Below are positions 17,011 through 25,860 of a stretch of 64,000 nucleotides of DNA, piece after piece; the stretch's first letter is position 1, and each line of letters opens with the position of its first letter. This DNA is from Pseudomonas frederiksbergensis (GTDB lineage: Bacteria > Pseudomonadota > Gammaproteobacteria > Pseudomonadales > Pseudomonadaceae): positions 5,104,001-5,168,000 of the forward strand of contig NZ_CP018319.1 of assembly GCF_001952935.1 (NCBI RefSeq), written 5' to 3'. The position numbers were made by a program, and so were the translations under genes. The notes beneath the pieces were generated by a model that saw only the letters and a program-made list of their open reading frames with translations, was not told the DNA's origin and did no database searches.

Positions 17011-18525
17011 TTACAACGTCTTCCAGTCGACATCGGCCTCGAACGCTGCGGCCGCCTGGTAAATCGTACCTTCGGCATAGTGCTTGCCAACGAACATCAG
17101 CCCGACGGGCAGGCCGTCCACCAGACCGCACGGGATCGACATGGCCGGATGGCCGGTAATGTCCTGCGGCGCGGTGTTACCGATCATTTCCAGTGCCCGG
17201 GCCACGTACTCAGTGATCGAACAATCGGGTTCGGGGTGGGGCTGAGCGGTGATCGGCACGGTCGGCATGACCAGTAGGTCGTAGGTCTCCAGTGCCTTGT
17301 CATAACCGGCCCGAGCGAAGCGTGCGATGTTCTGAGCCTTGGCGTAGAAACGACCGTTGTAGCGTTCCAGACCGTACTGGCCGACGAACATGCACAGCTT
17401 GAGCGATGCGGATAATGCGTCCGCTTGTTCGCGCCAACCGACCTGTTTATCCAGCAGGCCGACGTCGTAGAGCCCCTTCCAGTTAAAGCCTGCGCCATTG
17501 CCATGCATCATTTGCATGGTCAGGCCTTCGCAGCCGATGGGGTGCCACAGCGAACCTGCCAGGTTGTGCTCGGGAACGGAGACCTCTTCGACGCGAGCTC
17601 CCAAGGCTTCGAGTCGGGCGATGGCGCCGCGTACCTTGTCGGCAACGCGTGGATCCTGGTTGGCCAGCTGGAAGCCTTCCTGCAGGATGCCGATCCGCAG
17701 TCCGCTCACACCTCGCACCAGATAGTCGCAATAGGCGTCGACTTGAGGGGCGGCCTGACGAGGATCGAGCCCGTCGGCACCGGCCATGACTTCCAGCATC
17801 AGCGCGTTGTCACGCACGTTGCGGGTGATGGGACCGGCATGGTCGATGGTGGCCTCGATCGCCATGATCCCGGTGTAGGGCACCAGACCGTGGGTCGGCT
17901 TCATGCCATAGGTGCCGCAGAACGCTGAAGGGATACGGATCGAGCCGCCTTGATCGCCGCCAACGGCCAGGTCCACCTCGCCGGCTGCCACCAATGCAGC
18001 GCTTCCGGAGGAGGATCCGCCGGCAGCGAAACCGTGCCGGTATGGGTTGTGTACGGGCGCCGGATCAGAGGTGTGGCTGCCACCGGAGAGACAGTAGTGC
18101 TCACAAGTCGCCTTGCCCAGGATGGTCGTCCCGGCGTCTAGCAAACGGGTCACCACGGTTGCGTCAAACGACGGTACAAACCCTTCCAGGATTGAGGCTC
18201 CGTTCATCATCGGGACGCCAGCCAAGGAGATGTTGTCCTTGAGCGCAACAGTCTTGCCTACAAGCTTGCCCTCACGGGCACCATTTACTTCAGTCCTGTA
18301 ATACCAGGCGTTGAGCAGGTTTTGCGGGTTAGACGGGCGGTAGCCGGAACTGCGGTCGTAGCGCACCGGTGGGGTGAAATCCGGCAACTCGTCGACCAGG
18401 TCATAGGCGTCGAAACTTGGCTGCATAAGTGCCAGGTATTCCGCTGCCTGCTCATGGGTCAGCTGCATATTCAGCCGGCCAGCGATGTCTTGCAGTTGGT
18501 CGAGGGTAGGGCGAACAATGGCCAT
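17011..18525 (-). CDS. Amidase of the nitrile pathway (amidase signature family)
   Basis: 504 residues from ATG 18525 (AGGA 6 bp upstream). It hydrolyses the amide made by nitrile hydratase to acid and ammonia. The Ser-cisSer-Lys triad falls at Lys96 (ALKDN), Ser171 (AAGGSSSGS) and Ser195 (DQGGSIRIP). From memory these are the same residue numbers as in the Rhodococcus N-771 amidase linked to Fe-type nitrile hydratase, so the two proteins align without gaps over the core. It lies 93 bp upstream of nthA in the same operon. Confidence 0.92.
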   Translation of the reverse strand: MAIVRPTLDQLQDIAGRLNMQLTHEQAAEYLALMQPSFDAYDLVDELPDFTPPVRYDRSSGYRPSNPQNLLNAWYYRTEVNGAREGKLVGKTVALKDNISLAGVPMMNGASILEGFVPSFDATVVTRLLDAGTTILGKATCEHYCLSGGSHTSDPAPVHNPYRHGFAAGGSSSGSAALVAAGEVDLAVGGDQGGSIRIPSAFCGTYGMKPTHGLVPYTGIMAIEATIDHAGPITRNVRDNALMLEVMAGADGLDPRQAAPQVDAYCDYLVRGVSGLRIGILQEGFQLANQDPRVADKVRGAIARLEALGARVEEVSVPEHNLAGSLWHPIGCEGLTMQMMHGNGAGFNWKGLYDVGLLDKQVGWREQADALSASLKLCMFVGQYGLERYNGRFYAKAQNIARFARAGYDKALETYDLLVMPTVPITAQPHPEPDCSITEYVARALEMIGNTAPQDITGHPAMSIPCGLVDGLPVGLMFVGKHYAEGTIYQAAAAFEADVDWKTL

Positions 18526-18734
18526 GATTTTCCTATTCTTTTGTCTGTGATCGACAACGGCTCGGTCAGTACGGGAGCGTTCGAAGGTGTTCGCAAAACA
18601 CCTCGCGCCGGGCACCTGGGGCGACATCAATCAAGTGGGTAACTGGGTTCAAGTTAGGCATCCTTCTCAGCCTTTGCTTGGCTGAGAAGGACAGCCATTT
18701 GGTTGAAAAGGACAACCTGCCAAGCGTGGCGCGC

Positions 18735-19604
18735 TCAGAACACTTTCAAGACGCGCAGGTTCAGGCGTGCGCCTTCCTTGAAGCCTTGTTCGACCTCGAT
18801 GTCGGTGCCGATCTGGGCTTGAATCTGCAGCGTGGGCTCGATGAAGTGCGTGACGGTAAAACGCCCGTAGGAGGTGGAGACCCCGTCGTGCTGATCGACA
18901 CCGTTGACGGTGGTCGCCGAGCCGGTGATGTAGCCGCCGCCCACGGCGAAGGTGGTGCTCGGGGTCCAGTTGTAGCGCACGGCGGTCTGGTACTCGTAGC
19001 GGGTGTTTTCTTCCAGCTTCGCCCCGGACGGGCCGAAGTCATTGTTGGCCGACACCCAAGAGGCTTCGGCCACCGTGTCCAGCGCCCATTTCGGGGAGAA
19101 ATGGTGGATGTACGCCGCCTGTAGCGTGGCGCGCCAGCGGTTCTCGCCGAGGTTCAAGGCATCGTTCTTGTCGTAGCTCCCTACCGGAACGTACAGGTAG
19201 GGTGCCAAGGCGAAGATGTCCTTGTTCGCGGTGGGCAGCGTCCACTTCAGCGGCGCGGTGATGATCGGGTCGCCGATGCCGCGGGTATCGCCCAAGGCAC
19301 CGATATCTCCCGAGGCGTTCATCTGGCCGAAAGGCAACAGAATCTGCGGTTCCCATGAGAGGTTTTCTGACAGGCCGATGGCGTGCACATACCGCAGGAT
19401 GCCGATGTCCGAACTGAGCCTGGCGTCGTCGGATACCTTGTGGCCGTTCTGGTACAGATCCGAGCGGTCGGCGTGCTGGTAGTAGAGCAGCAAGGCGTTG
19501 GCGCCGGCCGGCAATGGCTCGAAATCACCGGGAGCTATCTCGATGGCCTGGCTTTTGACAAAGGGCAGCATGCACAGCACGAGTAAAGAGTGACTCAACT
19601 TCAT
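18735..19604 (-). CDS. SphA/Phenol_MetA-type outer membrane channel
   Basis: 289 residues: signal peptide 1-20 (SLLVLCMLPFVKSQA), then a beta-rich chain ending in Phe as outer-membrane barrels do (LNLRVLKVF). Signature segments of the family are QHADRSDLYQNGHKV, PYLYVPVGSYDKNDALNLGE and QGFKEGARLNLR. Its place between aldoxime dehydratase and amidase suggests uptake of the aldoxime, nitrile or amide. A paralogue is at 38141-39064, beside another AraC regulator. Confidence 0.8.
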   Translation of the reverse strand: MKLSHSLLVLCMLPFVKSQAIEIAPGDFEPLPAGANALLLYYQHADRSDLYQNGHKVSDDARLSSDIGILRYVHAIGLSENLSWEPQILLPFGQMNASGDIGALGDTRGIGDPIITAPLKWTLPTANKDIFALAPYLYVPVGSYDKNDALNLGENRWRATLQAAYIHHFSPKWALDTVAEASWVSANNDFGPSGAKLEENTRYEYQTAVRYNWTPSTTFAVGGGYITGSATTVNGVDQHDGVSTSYGRFTVTHFIEPTLQIQAQIGTDIEVEQGFKEGARLNLRVLKVF

Positions 19605-19731
19605 GATCGATTTCCTGACAAAAGGGCGCCCAACCCCATGCGCTGGGGGCCAAAAGATGTTTGGAAGCGAGATCTGTGTCAGGGCGGAATCCGGATCAAG
19701 ACCGCCCGTAGACGCCGGGTAGCGTCAGACG

Positions 19732-20790
19732 TCAGGTTTTAGGGATTACCGCGTCACGCAACATGCCCGTCTGCGGGTGGCAGTTGATGTACTCGAACAC
19801 TTGATCCTTGGCGTCGGATACCGAGACTTCGTGATAGAGGCGTAGCTTCGACAGGCTGGTAGCGACCCGAAAGAAGGTCACGAAGATCCGCAGATGGGTT
19901 GGATGGGATTCGGCCCAGCGCTCGAGTTTCTCCAGGGAGCGCCAGTGGCCGATGTTGTAACTCAGGTTCAGAAGATTGCCGTCCAGGTCGATGTAATTCA
20001 CGAAGCGATTGCTGTAGCAACCCAGGTCCTTGCCACTGTCGCGAAGGAAATCCATACCCGCCTGCAGCGTCGGCAGAATTTCGTTGAGATAGAGCGATCT
20101 TTCTTCTTCGCCGGCATCCGCCCAGTCCTGGCCGGAGCGGATCAGCGCGATATTGTCGTGGCCTTGCACGACCACGCGCCCACCTTTGGCCGGGTCACCT
20201 GCGATGACCGTCAGTTCGCCGGAAGGAGCCATCCAGTCGGTCTGGGAAATCGGGAAGCGGTCCCGCATCGATCCCCAGTAACCGTGTTCTTCGATGTCGT
20301 CACTGATGGTGTCCATGACGGCACCAACGCCGGGCAACTCATCGCGAAAGCCATACAGCGTCTCGAACTGCTCGGCCCGCGGCGCGACGATCTCCCGAAA
20401 GTAACCGAGACCGTCGTTCAGGCGATCCTCTGACGACCACCATTGGTTTACCTCGGGTGTGCGCAGCCAACGGCAATACGCGGCGGGGTCTTTCCAGTAC
20501 CCGACGATCATCAGGTTGTCGTAACCGCTGTTGTCGGTGTGGTGGGTCAGGTCATGGCTCAGGGGGCCGTCGGGCAGACTCAGGCTTGCGGCGATGTGGC
20601 GCATGGCGTGCAGGGCCGCTGCACGCTGGTCCTCACCGCGGTATTGCACACCCCAATATCCCATCACCACCTGTTCCAGTTGCTCATCGGCGCGCCCAAC
20701 CCACATGGGGAAGGGGGGCTGGTATTCATCGGGGACGCGACGAGACAACGTCCGCGGGCATTTGAGGTGCTTATCGATCGCAGATTCCAT
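19732..20790 (-). CDS. oxdA: Aldoxime dehydratase (heme enzyme)
   Basis: 352 residues, the length of P. chlororaphis B23 OxdA. It dehydrates aldoximes to nitriles using ferrous heme. Counting residues puts histidines at 299 (THLRIF, the proximal heme ligand in OxdA) and 320 (RLYHEVS, catalytic), Ser at 219 (LIRSGQDW) and Arg at 178 (MRDRFP), exactly the active-site positions I recall for OxdA. It is first of the structural genes in the operon; the divergent AraC gene at 21339 is the likely activator. The substrate range, aliphatic or aryl such as indole- or phenylacetaldoxime, cannot be read from sequence. Confidence 0.93.
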   Translation of the reverse strand: MESAIDKHLKCPRTLSRRVPDEYQPPFPMWVGRADEQLEQVVMGYWGVQYRGEDQRAAALHAMRHIAASLSLPDGPLSHDLTHHTDNSGYDNLMIVGYWKDPAAYCRWLRTPEVNQWWSSEDRLNDGLGYFREIVAPRAEQFETLYGFRDELPGVGAVMDTISDDIEEHGYWGSMRDRFPISQTDWMAPSGELTVIAGDPAKGGRVVVQGHDNIALIRSGQDWADAGEEERSLYLNEILPTLQAGMDFLRDSGKDLGCYSNRFVNYIDLDGNLLNLSYNIGHWRSLEKLERWAESHPTHLRIFVTFFRVATSLSKLRLYHEVSVSDAKDQVFEYINCHPQTGMLRDAVIPKT

Positions 20791-20829
20791 GGTGGGCTCC
20801 TTTGTTTTTTTTGGTATGCGGTTATCTGT

Positions 20830-20997
20830 TCAACGTTTCGAAGGACGAGGCTGTCTGACGGTTGGCGCAACCAGTCGACGCCGCAGCGCCAGTGTCCCCA
20901 GCTCTAACAGGTAGGTGGCGAACTCTTCAGGTGCCAAGTCGCGCCTCTGCAAAAGCCAGGATGAATCGGACTGTCGCTGCTGCTTTGGTAGTTGCAT
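20830..20997 (-). CDS. Small protein at the head of the aldoxime operon
   Basis: 55 residues starting at ATG 20997 with a strong GAGGTG site 5 bp upstream. The sequence includes RRDLAPEEFATYLLELGTLA and a basic tail RRRLVAPTVRQPRPSKR. No family recognised; the acidic-hydrophobic helix followed by a proline/arginine tail could be a partner or leader peptide. It is co-directional with oxdA, 39 bp upstream. Confidence 0.55.
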   Translation of the reverse strand: MQLPKQQRQSDSSWLLQRRDLAPEEFATYLLELGTLALRRRLVAPTVRQPRPSKR

Positions 20998-21338
20998 GGG
21001 ACACCTCATCAGTTGTGGTTGGAGGGGCACGCTGTGGGGTAGAAGTTAGGCGGGGACGGCACGGTACGCTTGGCTCGTACGGACAACCGTTTGGCTAGAA
21101 AGGACAGGCCCTGAATACAGGATCACGATGAGCTGAGTTGGTGCGCGCACTCCGAATGCATGTATCGATATTGGGCAGGAGTCGTTCGTGTGACAGCCCC
21201 TTCCCGAGCGCAAGGGTCTGATATTTCAGGCGCACATAACCTTGGCAGTACAAAAGTGGAGTGGCCTGCTATTTGCTAAACAAGGAACCAACGTTTCCGC
21301 CATCCTTATTGTTCAGCCGCCGCCGTGAGGTGAATGCC
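20998..21338. promoter_or_regulatory. Divergent regulatory region of the aldoxime operon
   Basis: 341 bp between the small minus-strand gene and the AraC regulator. Both promoters and the AraC sites should lie here. No clear palindrome or direct-repeat operator was identified by eye. Confidence 0.5.
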
Positions 21339-22274
21339 ATGAGTCATAGCAATCAGTATTCGACCCTCGCCGTTGCGGCGCCACGTCGCTTTGATTACTG
21401 GAAAGAAGTGGTGTGCCGTCACTGCCTGGCGGCTGACAGCAAACCGTTGGCGCAGAGCGATTTCGACGGGGCGCTGGAGGTGCACGGCATGGGGCCGCTG
21501 GAGATCTGTACGCTGTCCTCGCCACTGCATTTTTGGGAGCGTTCGCCCCAGCATTTGCGTAGTGGTCCTGATGAAGATCTATGGCTGGGTTTCACCCGGC
21601 GAGGCTATGGTGAATTGGAGCAGGGAGGGCGCAGGGCAACGCTGGCGGCGGACAATTTGTTTCTTTATGACGCATCCCAGACGTTCCGATTCAGCCTGGG
21701 TGGTACCGAAAACCACTTGGTCCGCATTCCGAGACAGTTGCTCAGCCAGCGGTTGCCAGGTATTGCAGGCTGCACAGCCGTGGTACTGGACGATCGCCGT
21801 CCAGGGGTGATTCCATTGCGCGAGATGTTGCACCAAGCGGCGAGCATTCCTGCAAGCTTTCAAGACGGGGGGCTTTCCAGCCGCTTCTCCAACACCTTGC
21901 TGGATCTTCTGGCGATCAGCCTGGAACTCCAGGACTTGAAGACGACCCATGAGGAGCTGGATCTTTATGGTCGGATCATGAACTACATCCAGCAGAATCT
22001 GACCGATCCGGACCTGTCGATCGAGCGCATCGCTCAAGTGCATTATGTGTCCACGCGAACCGTCACGCGCGCTTTCGCCCGTTACCAGAAAACGCCGGTT
22101 GCGGAGATCTGGAAAGAGCGCCTGATCGCCAGTCGTGAGGCTATAGAGCGCGGCCAGGTACGCAGCATTTCCCAAGCTGCACTGGATTTCGGATTCTCCG
22201 ATTTTTCCCATTACAGTCATGCTTTTCGCAAGGCCTTTGGTGTGGCACCTCATACACTCCTGCGCCGAACTTGA
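21339..22274 (+). CDS. AraC-family activator of the aldoxime/nitrile operon
   Basis: 311 residues from ATG 21339, preceded by GAGGTG; an upstream in-frame codon at 21261 lacks a site. The N-terminal AraC_binding_2-type domain is followed by two helix-turn-helix units (about 215-305: LSIERIAQVHYVSTRTVTRA and ISQAALDFGFSDFSHYSHAF). AraC-type activators accompany oxd/nitrile-hydratase operons in other bacteria, so it probably responds to an aldoxime or nitrile. A terminator follows at 22292. Confidence 0.88.
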   Translation: MSHSNQYSTLAVAAPRRFDYWKEVVCRHCLAADSKPLAQSDFDGALEVHGMGPLEICTLSSPLHFWERSPQHLRSGPDEDLWLGFTRRGYGELEQGGRRATLAADNLFLYDASQTFRFSLGGTENHLVRIPRQLLSQRLPGIAGCTAVVLDDRRPGVIPLREMLHQAASIPASFQDGGLSSRFSNTLLDLLAISLELQDLKTTHEELDLYGRIMNYIQQNLTDPDLSIERIAQVHYVSTRTVTRAFARYQKTPVAEIWKERLIASREAIERGQVRSISQAALDFGFSDFSHYSHAFRKAFGVAPHTLLRRT

Positions 22275-22291
22275 GAAAGGCCCCAGGATTC

Positions 22292-22326
22292 ACAAAAAAC
22301 GCCACTCAATGAGTGGCGTTTTTTGT
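22292..22326. terminator. Bidirectional terminator between araC and tetR genes
   Basis: ACAAAAAACGCCACTCA/TGAGTGGCGTTTTTTGT: a 15-16 bp perfect stem with A/T tracts on both sides, serving the convergent AraC (+) and TetR (-) genes. Confidence 0.93.
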
Positions 22327-22355
22327 GCATGAGATTAATGTTCAGCGTCCGGCCA

Positions 22356-22997
22356 TTAGCCCGGCTTTGACGAGAGTTCAGAGCCTGAGGTATGAGTCGC
22401 CTGCAACGCACCCTGGAGGGTACTCATCACCATGTCATGCAGCAACTTGCGGCGTACTCCCTTGCTTGCGTGCGGCTCCCCAACCCAGGCTGGCAGTTGG
22501 TTGAGGAGGGACACGATGCCGCTCAAGGTGGCGCGCCGGGTGGCATTGGTCGGTTTACCGGTGAGCTGCTCTATAGTTTCCACCAGGTGCTCCTCGTAGC
22601 GTCGGCGCAGGGTCAGGATCAAGGCATGCTGTTCGCTGCTCAGGCAATGGAGGTCGTACTCTGCCAGGCGGAAATGCGCCCCCATGCGCTCGTGTAGCAG
22701 GAGGTGCGCCTCAAGCAGGCCATGCAGTCGTACCGCCGGTGCGGATTTGCGACGATTCACCAGGCTGGCGCCGTGAAGCAACTGTTCGTAGAGTTCCTCG
22801 ATCAGCTCGAACAACAGTGCTTCCTTGCTATCGATGTGGTTGTAAATGGAGCCGACATTGATCCCCAGATAAGTGGCGAGGTCGCGCATGCTTACCCGGC
22901 TGAAGCCACACCTGGCGAACAGCTCGAGAGCCTTGTGGCGGGTTTCCAGGTAGCGCGAGTGGTGCCCTAGTTCGACAGGTAGCGCCATCCCCTTCAT
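22356..22997 (-). CDS. TetR-family regulator
   Basis: 213 residues. The helix-turn-helix is MRDLATYLGINVGSIYNHI (about 37-55), with a long helical ligand domain and a polar C terminus. The start overlaps the chemoreceptor stop by 4 bp, so it is the last gene of the minus-strand block from the valine cluster. TetR proteins in acyl-CoA operons often sense acyl-CoAs; control of the acyl-CoA dehydrogenase/mms genes is inferred from position only. Confidence 0.83.
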   Translation of the reverse strand: MKGMALPVELGHHSRYLETRHKALELFARCGFSRVSMRDLATYLGINVGSIYNHIDSKEALLFELIEELYEQLLHGASLVNRRKSAPAVRLHGLLEAHLLLHERMGAHFRLAEYDLHCLSSEQHALILTLRRRYEEHLVETIEQLTGKPTNATRRATLSGIVSLLNQLPAWVGEPHASKGVRRKLLHDMVMSTLQGALQATHTSGSELSSKPG

Positions 22998-24622
22998 ACG
23001 CGAAACTGCCCCAACAGCCGATTCAGCTGACCCGCCAGTTGGCCCAGTTCCTGGCTGGCCTCGTTGGACCGGCCTGCTGCCTGGGCATTTTCGTGGGCCA
23101 GCGAAGCTGCACGGGTGACATTCTGGTTGATGTCCTCGACCACATGGGACTGCTCCAGGGTGGCGCTGGCGATCGAGGCGTTCAGTTCGGTGAGATTGCG
23201 CAGCGCGCTGAGAATCTGGTGCAGGCTTTCACCGGTTCGGCGGGCCTGTTCCACGGTTTGTTGAGCGGCTTGGCTGCTGGTATTGATGACCTTCACCGCC
23301 GCTTCCGAGTTGCCCTGTAGGCGCTCGATCATGCCTTGGATCTGTGCGATGGACTGCTGAGTGCGCTGGGCCAGCAGGCGCACTTCGTCTGCTACCACGG
23401 CGAAGCCGCGGCCCTGTTCGCCAGCGCGCGCCGCCTCAATGGCGGCATTCAGCGCCAACAGGTTGGTCTGCTCGGCGATGGCGCGAATGACTTCCAGCAC
23501 ACTGCCGATCTGGGTGCTTTCCTGGGCCAGGCTCTGGATCACCTCGACAGCCTGGCCGATGGTCTCGGACAACTGGTCGATCTGGCTCAGGCTGTTGTCA
23601 ATATTGTTCTGGCCCTGGCGTGCCTGCTCATCGGCCTGGCGTACTTCGTTGGCGGCGTGTTCGGCGTTCTTCGCCACTTCCTGCACGGCGTAAGAAACCT
23701 CGTGAATGGCGGTGGCCACCAGCTCCATCTGCTGGGACTGTTGTTGGCTGTGGCGCTGGCTATCGCTGGCAATCTCAGCGAGTGATTGCGAGGCCTGGTC
23801 CAGGCTGCCTGCGGTCTGCATAGACTGGCCGATCACAGTGCGTAGCTTGTTGGTGAACACGTTGAAGTGGACGTTGAGGGCAGTGAGCTCGTCGCGCCAC
23901 TGGCTGTCCAGGTTGCGGGTCAGGTCGGCATCGCCGCTGGCGATGTTCTGCATGGCATCGACCGCTTGCGCCAGTGGCGAGGCTATGCTGCGGGCAATCA
24001 GCAGGATCAGCGCGCTGAGCAGCAGCGTGATCATTATCAGGATGACGAAGGTATGTACCAGCTGGCGGCGGAACTCGACTTGCACGTCGTCAATGTAGAT
24101 ACCTGAGCCGACGATCCAGCCCCAGGGCTTGAACAGTTCGACGTAGGAAACCTTTTCGACCGGAGTGTCGGCACCCGGCTTGGGCCAGCGGTAACTCACC
24201 AGGCCTGAGCCGTCGCGTTTTGCCACGGCAACCATTTCGTCGAAGAGCGCCTTGCCATCAGGGTCGAGGGTGCCAGCCATGCGCTTGCCTTCAAGCTTGG
24301 CATTGGGATGCAGGATCATGCGCGTGTCGAGGTCTTCGAGCCAGAAGTAGTCCCCGTGGTCATAGCGCAGATCGCGTATGACCGCGATAGCCTGCTGCTG
24401 CGCCTGTTCACGACTGAGCCCGTGTTCTTCCAGGTTTTGGAAGTGGCGCAGGATCCCGCTGGCCGTCTCGACCACGTGACGGGTTTTCAGCGCCTTGGCT
24501 GCATACAGGTTGTCATAGCTCTGCTTGAGCATCATGCCGGCAAGAATCAGCAGCATCAGGATGGACGTGAGCAGGATCAACCACAGTCGGCGGTTGATGG
24601 GAATATTGCGCAAGCGGGGCAT
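22994..24622 (-). CDS. Methyl-accepting chemotaxis protein with single Cache domain
   Basis: 542 residues from ATG 24622, chosen over GTG 24634 because GGAG lies 8 bp upstream. TM1 (about 11-30) and TM2 (about 190-212) flank a periplasmic sCache_2 domain (DHGDYFWLEDLDTRMILHPN, FKPWGWIVGSGIYIDD). HAMP and the signalling hairpin follow (EQTNLLALNAAIEAARAGEQ, GRGFAVVADEVR). sCache_2 receptors such as P. putida McpP bind C2/C3 carboxylates. Next to genes for isobutyrate/acetate-type acids, a short-acid chemoreceptor is plausible. Confidence 0.87.
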   Translation of the reverse strand: MPRLRNIPINRRLWLILLTSILMLLILAGMMLKQSYDNLYAAKALKTRHVVETASGILRHFQNLEEHGLSREQAQQQAIAVIRDLRYDHGDYFWLEDLDTRMILHPNAKLEGKRMAGTLDPDGKALFDEMVAVAKRDGSGLVSYRWPKPGADTPVEKVSYVELFKPWGWIVGSGIYIDDVQVEFRRQLVHTFVILIMITLLLSALILLIARSIASPLAQAVDAMQNIASGDADLTRNLDSQWRDELTALNVHFNVFTNKLRTVIGQSMQTAGSLDQASQSLAEIASDSQRHSQQQSQQMELVATAIHEVSYAVQEVAKNAEHAANEVRQADEQARQGQNNIDNSLSQIDQLSETIGQAVEVIQSLAQESTQIGSVLEVIRAIAEQTNLLALNAAIEAARAGEQGRGFAVVADEVRLLAQRTQQSIAQIQGMIERLQGNSEAAVKVINTSSQAAQQTVEQARRTGESLHQILSALRNLTELNASIASATLEQSHVVEDINQNVTRAASLAHENAQAAGRSNEASQELGQLAGQLNRLLGQFRV

Positions 24623-24690
24623 GGGCAACTCCACAAGGAGGGGCAGAAAAGAGGGCGTCCGGACGCGGCAGGCGCGTCCGGACGGGGGAC

Positions 24691-25842
24691 TCAGAGCGCG
24701 TAGTGGGCCAGCTCGCGGGCGATCAACAGGCGTTGGACCTCGCTGGTGCCTTCGTAGATCTGGGTGATGCGTGCATCGCGGTAGTAACGCTCAACCGGAT
24801 AATCCTCCAGGTAGCCGTAGCCGCCATGGATCTGCATGGCGCTGGAACACACGCGCTCGGCCATTTCCGAGGCGAACAGCTTGGCCTGCGAGGCTTCTGA
24901 TAGACACGGTTGCCCGGCGCTTTTCAGGCGTGCGGCATGCAGCACCAGCAGTCGGGTGGCATTGAGCCGGGTGTGCATATCGGCGAGCAAGTTGGATACG
25001 CTTTGGTGTTCGATGATCGGCTTGCCGAATTGGACGCGTTCGCGGGCGTACCCCAGCGCGGCTTCGAAAGCGGCGCGGGCGATGCCCAAGGCCTGGGCGG
25101 CGATACCAATGCGACCACCTTCCAGGTTGGACAGGGCAATGGCCAGGCCCTTGCCGCGTTCGCCCAGCAGGTTAGCCTCGGGGATCGTGCAATTGTCCAG
25201 GGTCACCGCGCAGGTATCCGAGGCCTTGATCCCCATTTTGTGCTCACGGCGGTCGACCACGAAACCAGGGTTGTCGGTCGGTACCAGGAAGGCCGACAGC
25301 CCCTTCTTGCCCTGTTCCGGATCGGTGACGGCGAAAACGATGGCCAGCTTGGCGCGCTCGCCGTTACTGACGAACTGCTTGGCACCGTTGAGCACCCACT
25401 GCCCATCATGCAGCTCGGCTCGGGTGCGCAGGTTGTGTGCTTCGGTGCCGGCCTGCGGCTCGGTCAAGCAGAAGCAGCCTATGGCCTGGCCGCTGGCCAG
25501 AAGCGGCAACCAGTCGTCTTGCTGAGTCGGGCTGCCATATTTCAGCAGGGGGCCGCAGCCCACTGAATTGTGGATACTCATCAATGCGCCGAGGGCACCG
25601 TCGCCGGCCGAGATTTCCTCCACGGCCAGGGCGTAGGCCACATAGTCGGTGTAACTGCCACCCCAAGTGTCCGGCACTACCATGCCCAGCAGGCCCAGTT
25701 CACCCATCTGCGCCACCACGGCGTCATCGATCCAGCCGGCCTTCTCCCAGGCTTGGGCATGCGGGCCGACTTCGCTGCGGGCAAAGTCGCGCGCCATGTC
25801 GCGGATCATGCGTTGTTCTTCGGTCAATTCGATATCGTGCAT
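24691..25842 (-). CDS. Acyl-CoA dehydrogenase, probably isobutyryl-CoA
   Basis: 383 residues, FAD flavoprotein family. Signatures seen: GCFCLTEPQAGTEAHNLRT (flavin contact), KMGIKASDTC, and the C-terminal QIHGGYGYLEDYPVERYYRD with IYEGTSEVQRLLIAR. The likely reaction is isobutyryl-CoA to methacrylyl-CoA in valine breakdown, from its position with HIBCH, mmsB and mmsA. GGAG lies 8 bp before the ATG. A related short branched or straight acyl-CoA is the alternative substrate. Confidence 0.85.
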   Translation of the reverse strand: MHDIELTEEQRMIRDMARDFARSEVGPHAQAWEKAGWIDDAVVAQMGELGLLGMVVPDTWGGSYTDYVAYALAVEEISAGDGALGALMSIHNSVGCGPLLKYGSPTQQDDWLPLLASGQAIGCFCLTEPQAGTEAHNLRTRAELHDGQWVLNGAKQFVSNGERAKLAIVFAVTDPEQGKKGLSAFLVPTDNPGFVVDRREHKMGIKASDTCAVTLDNCTIPEANLLGERGKGLAIALSNLEGGRIGIAAQALGIARAAFEAALGYARERVQFGKPIIEHQSVSNLLADMHTRLNATRLLVLHAARLKSAGQPCLSEASQAKLFASEMAERVCSSAMQIHGGYGYLEDYPVERYYRDARITQIYEGTSEVQRLLIARELAHYAL

Positions 25843-25860
25843 TGCGGTGTCTCCTGCCGA

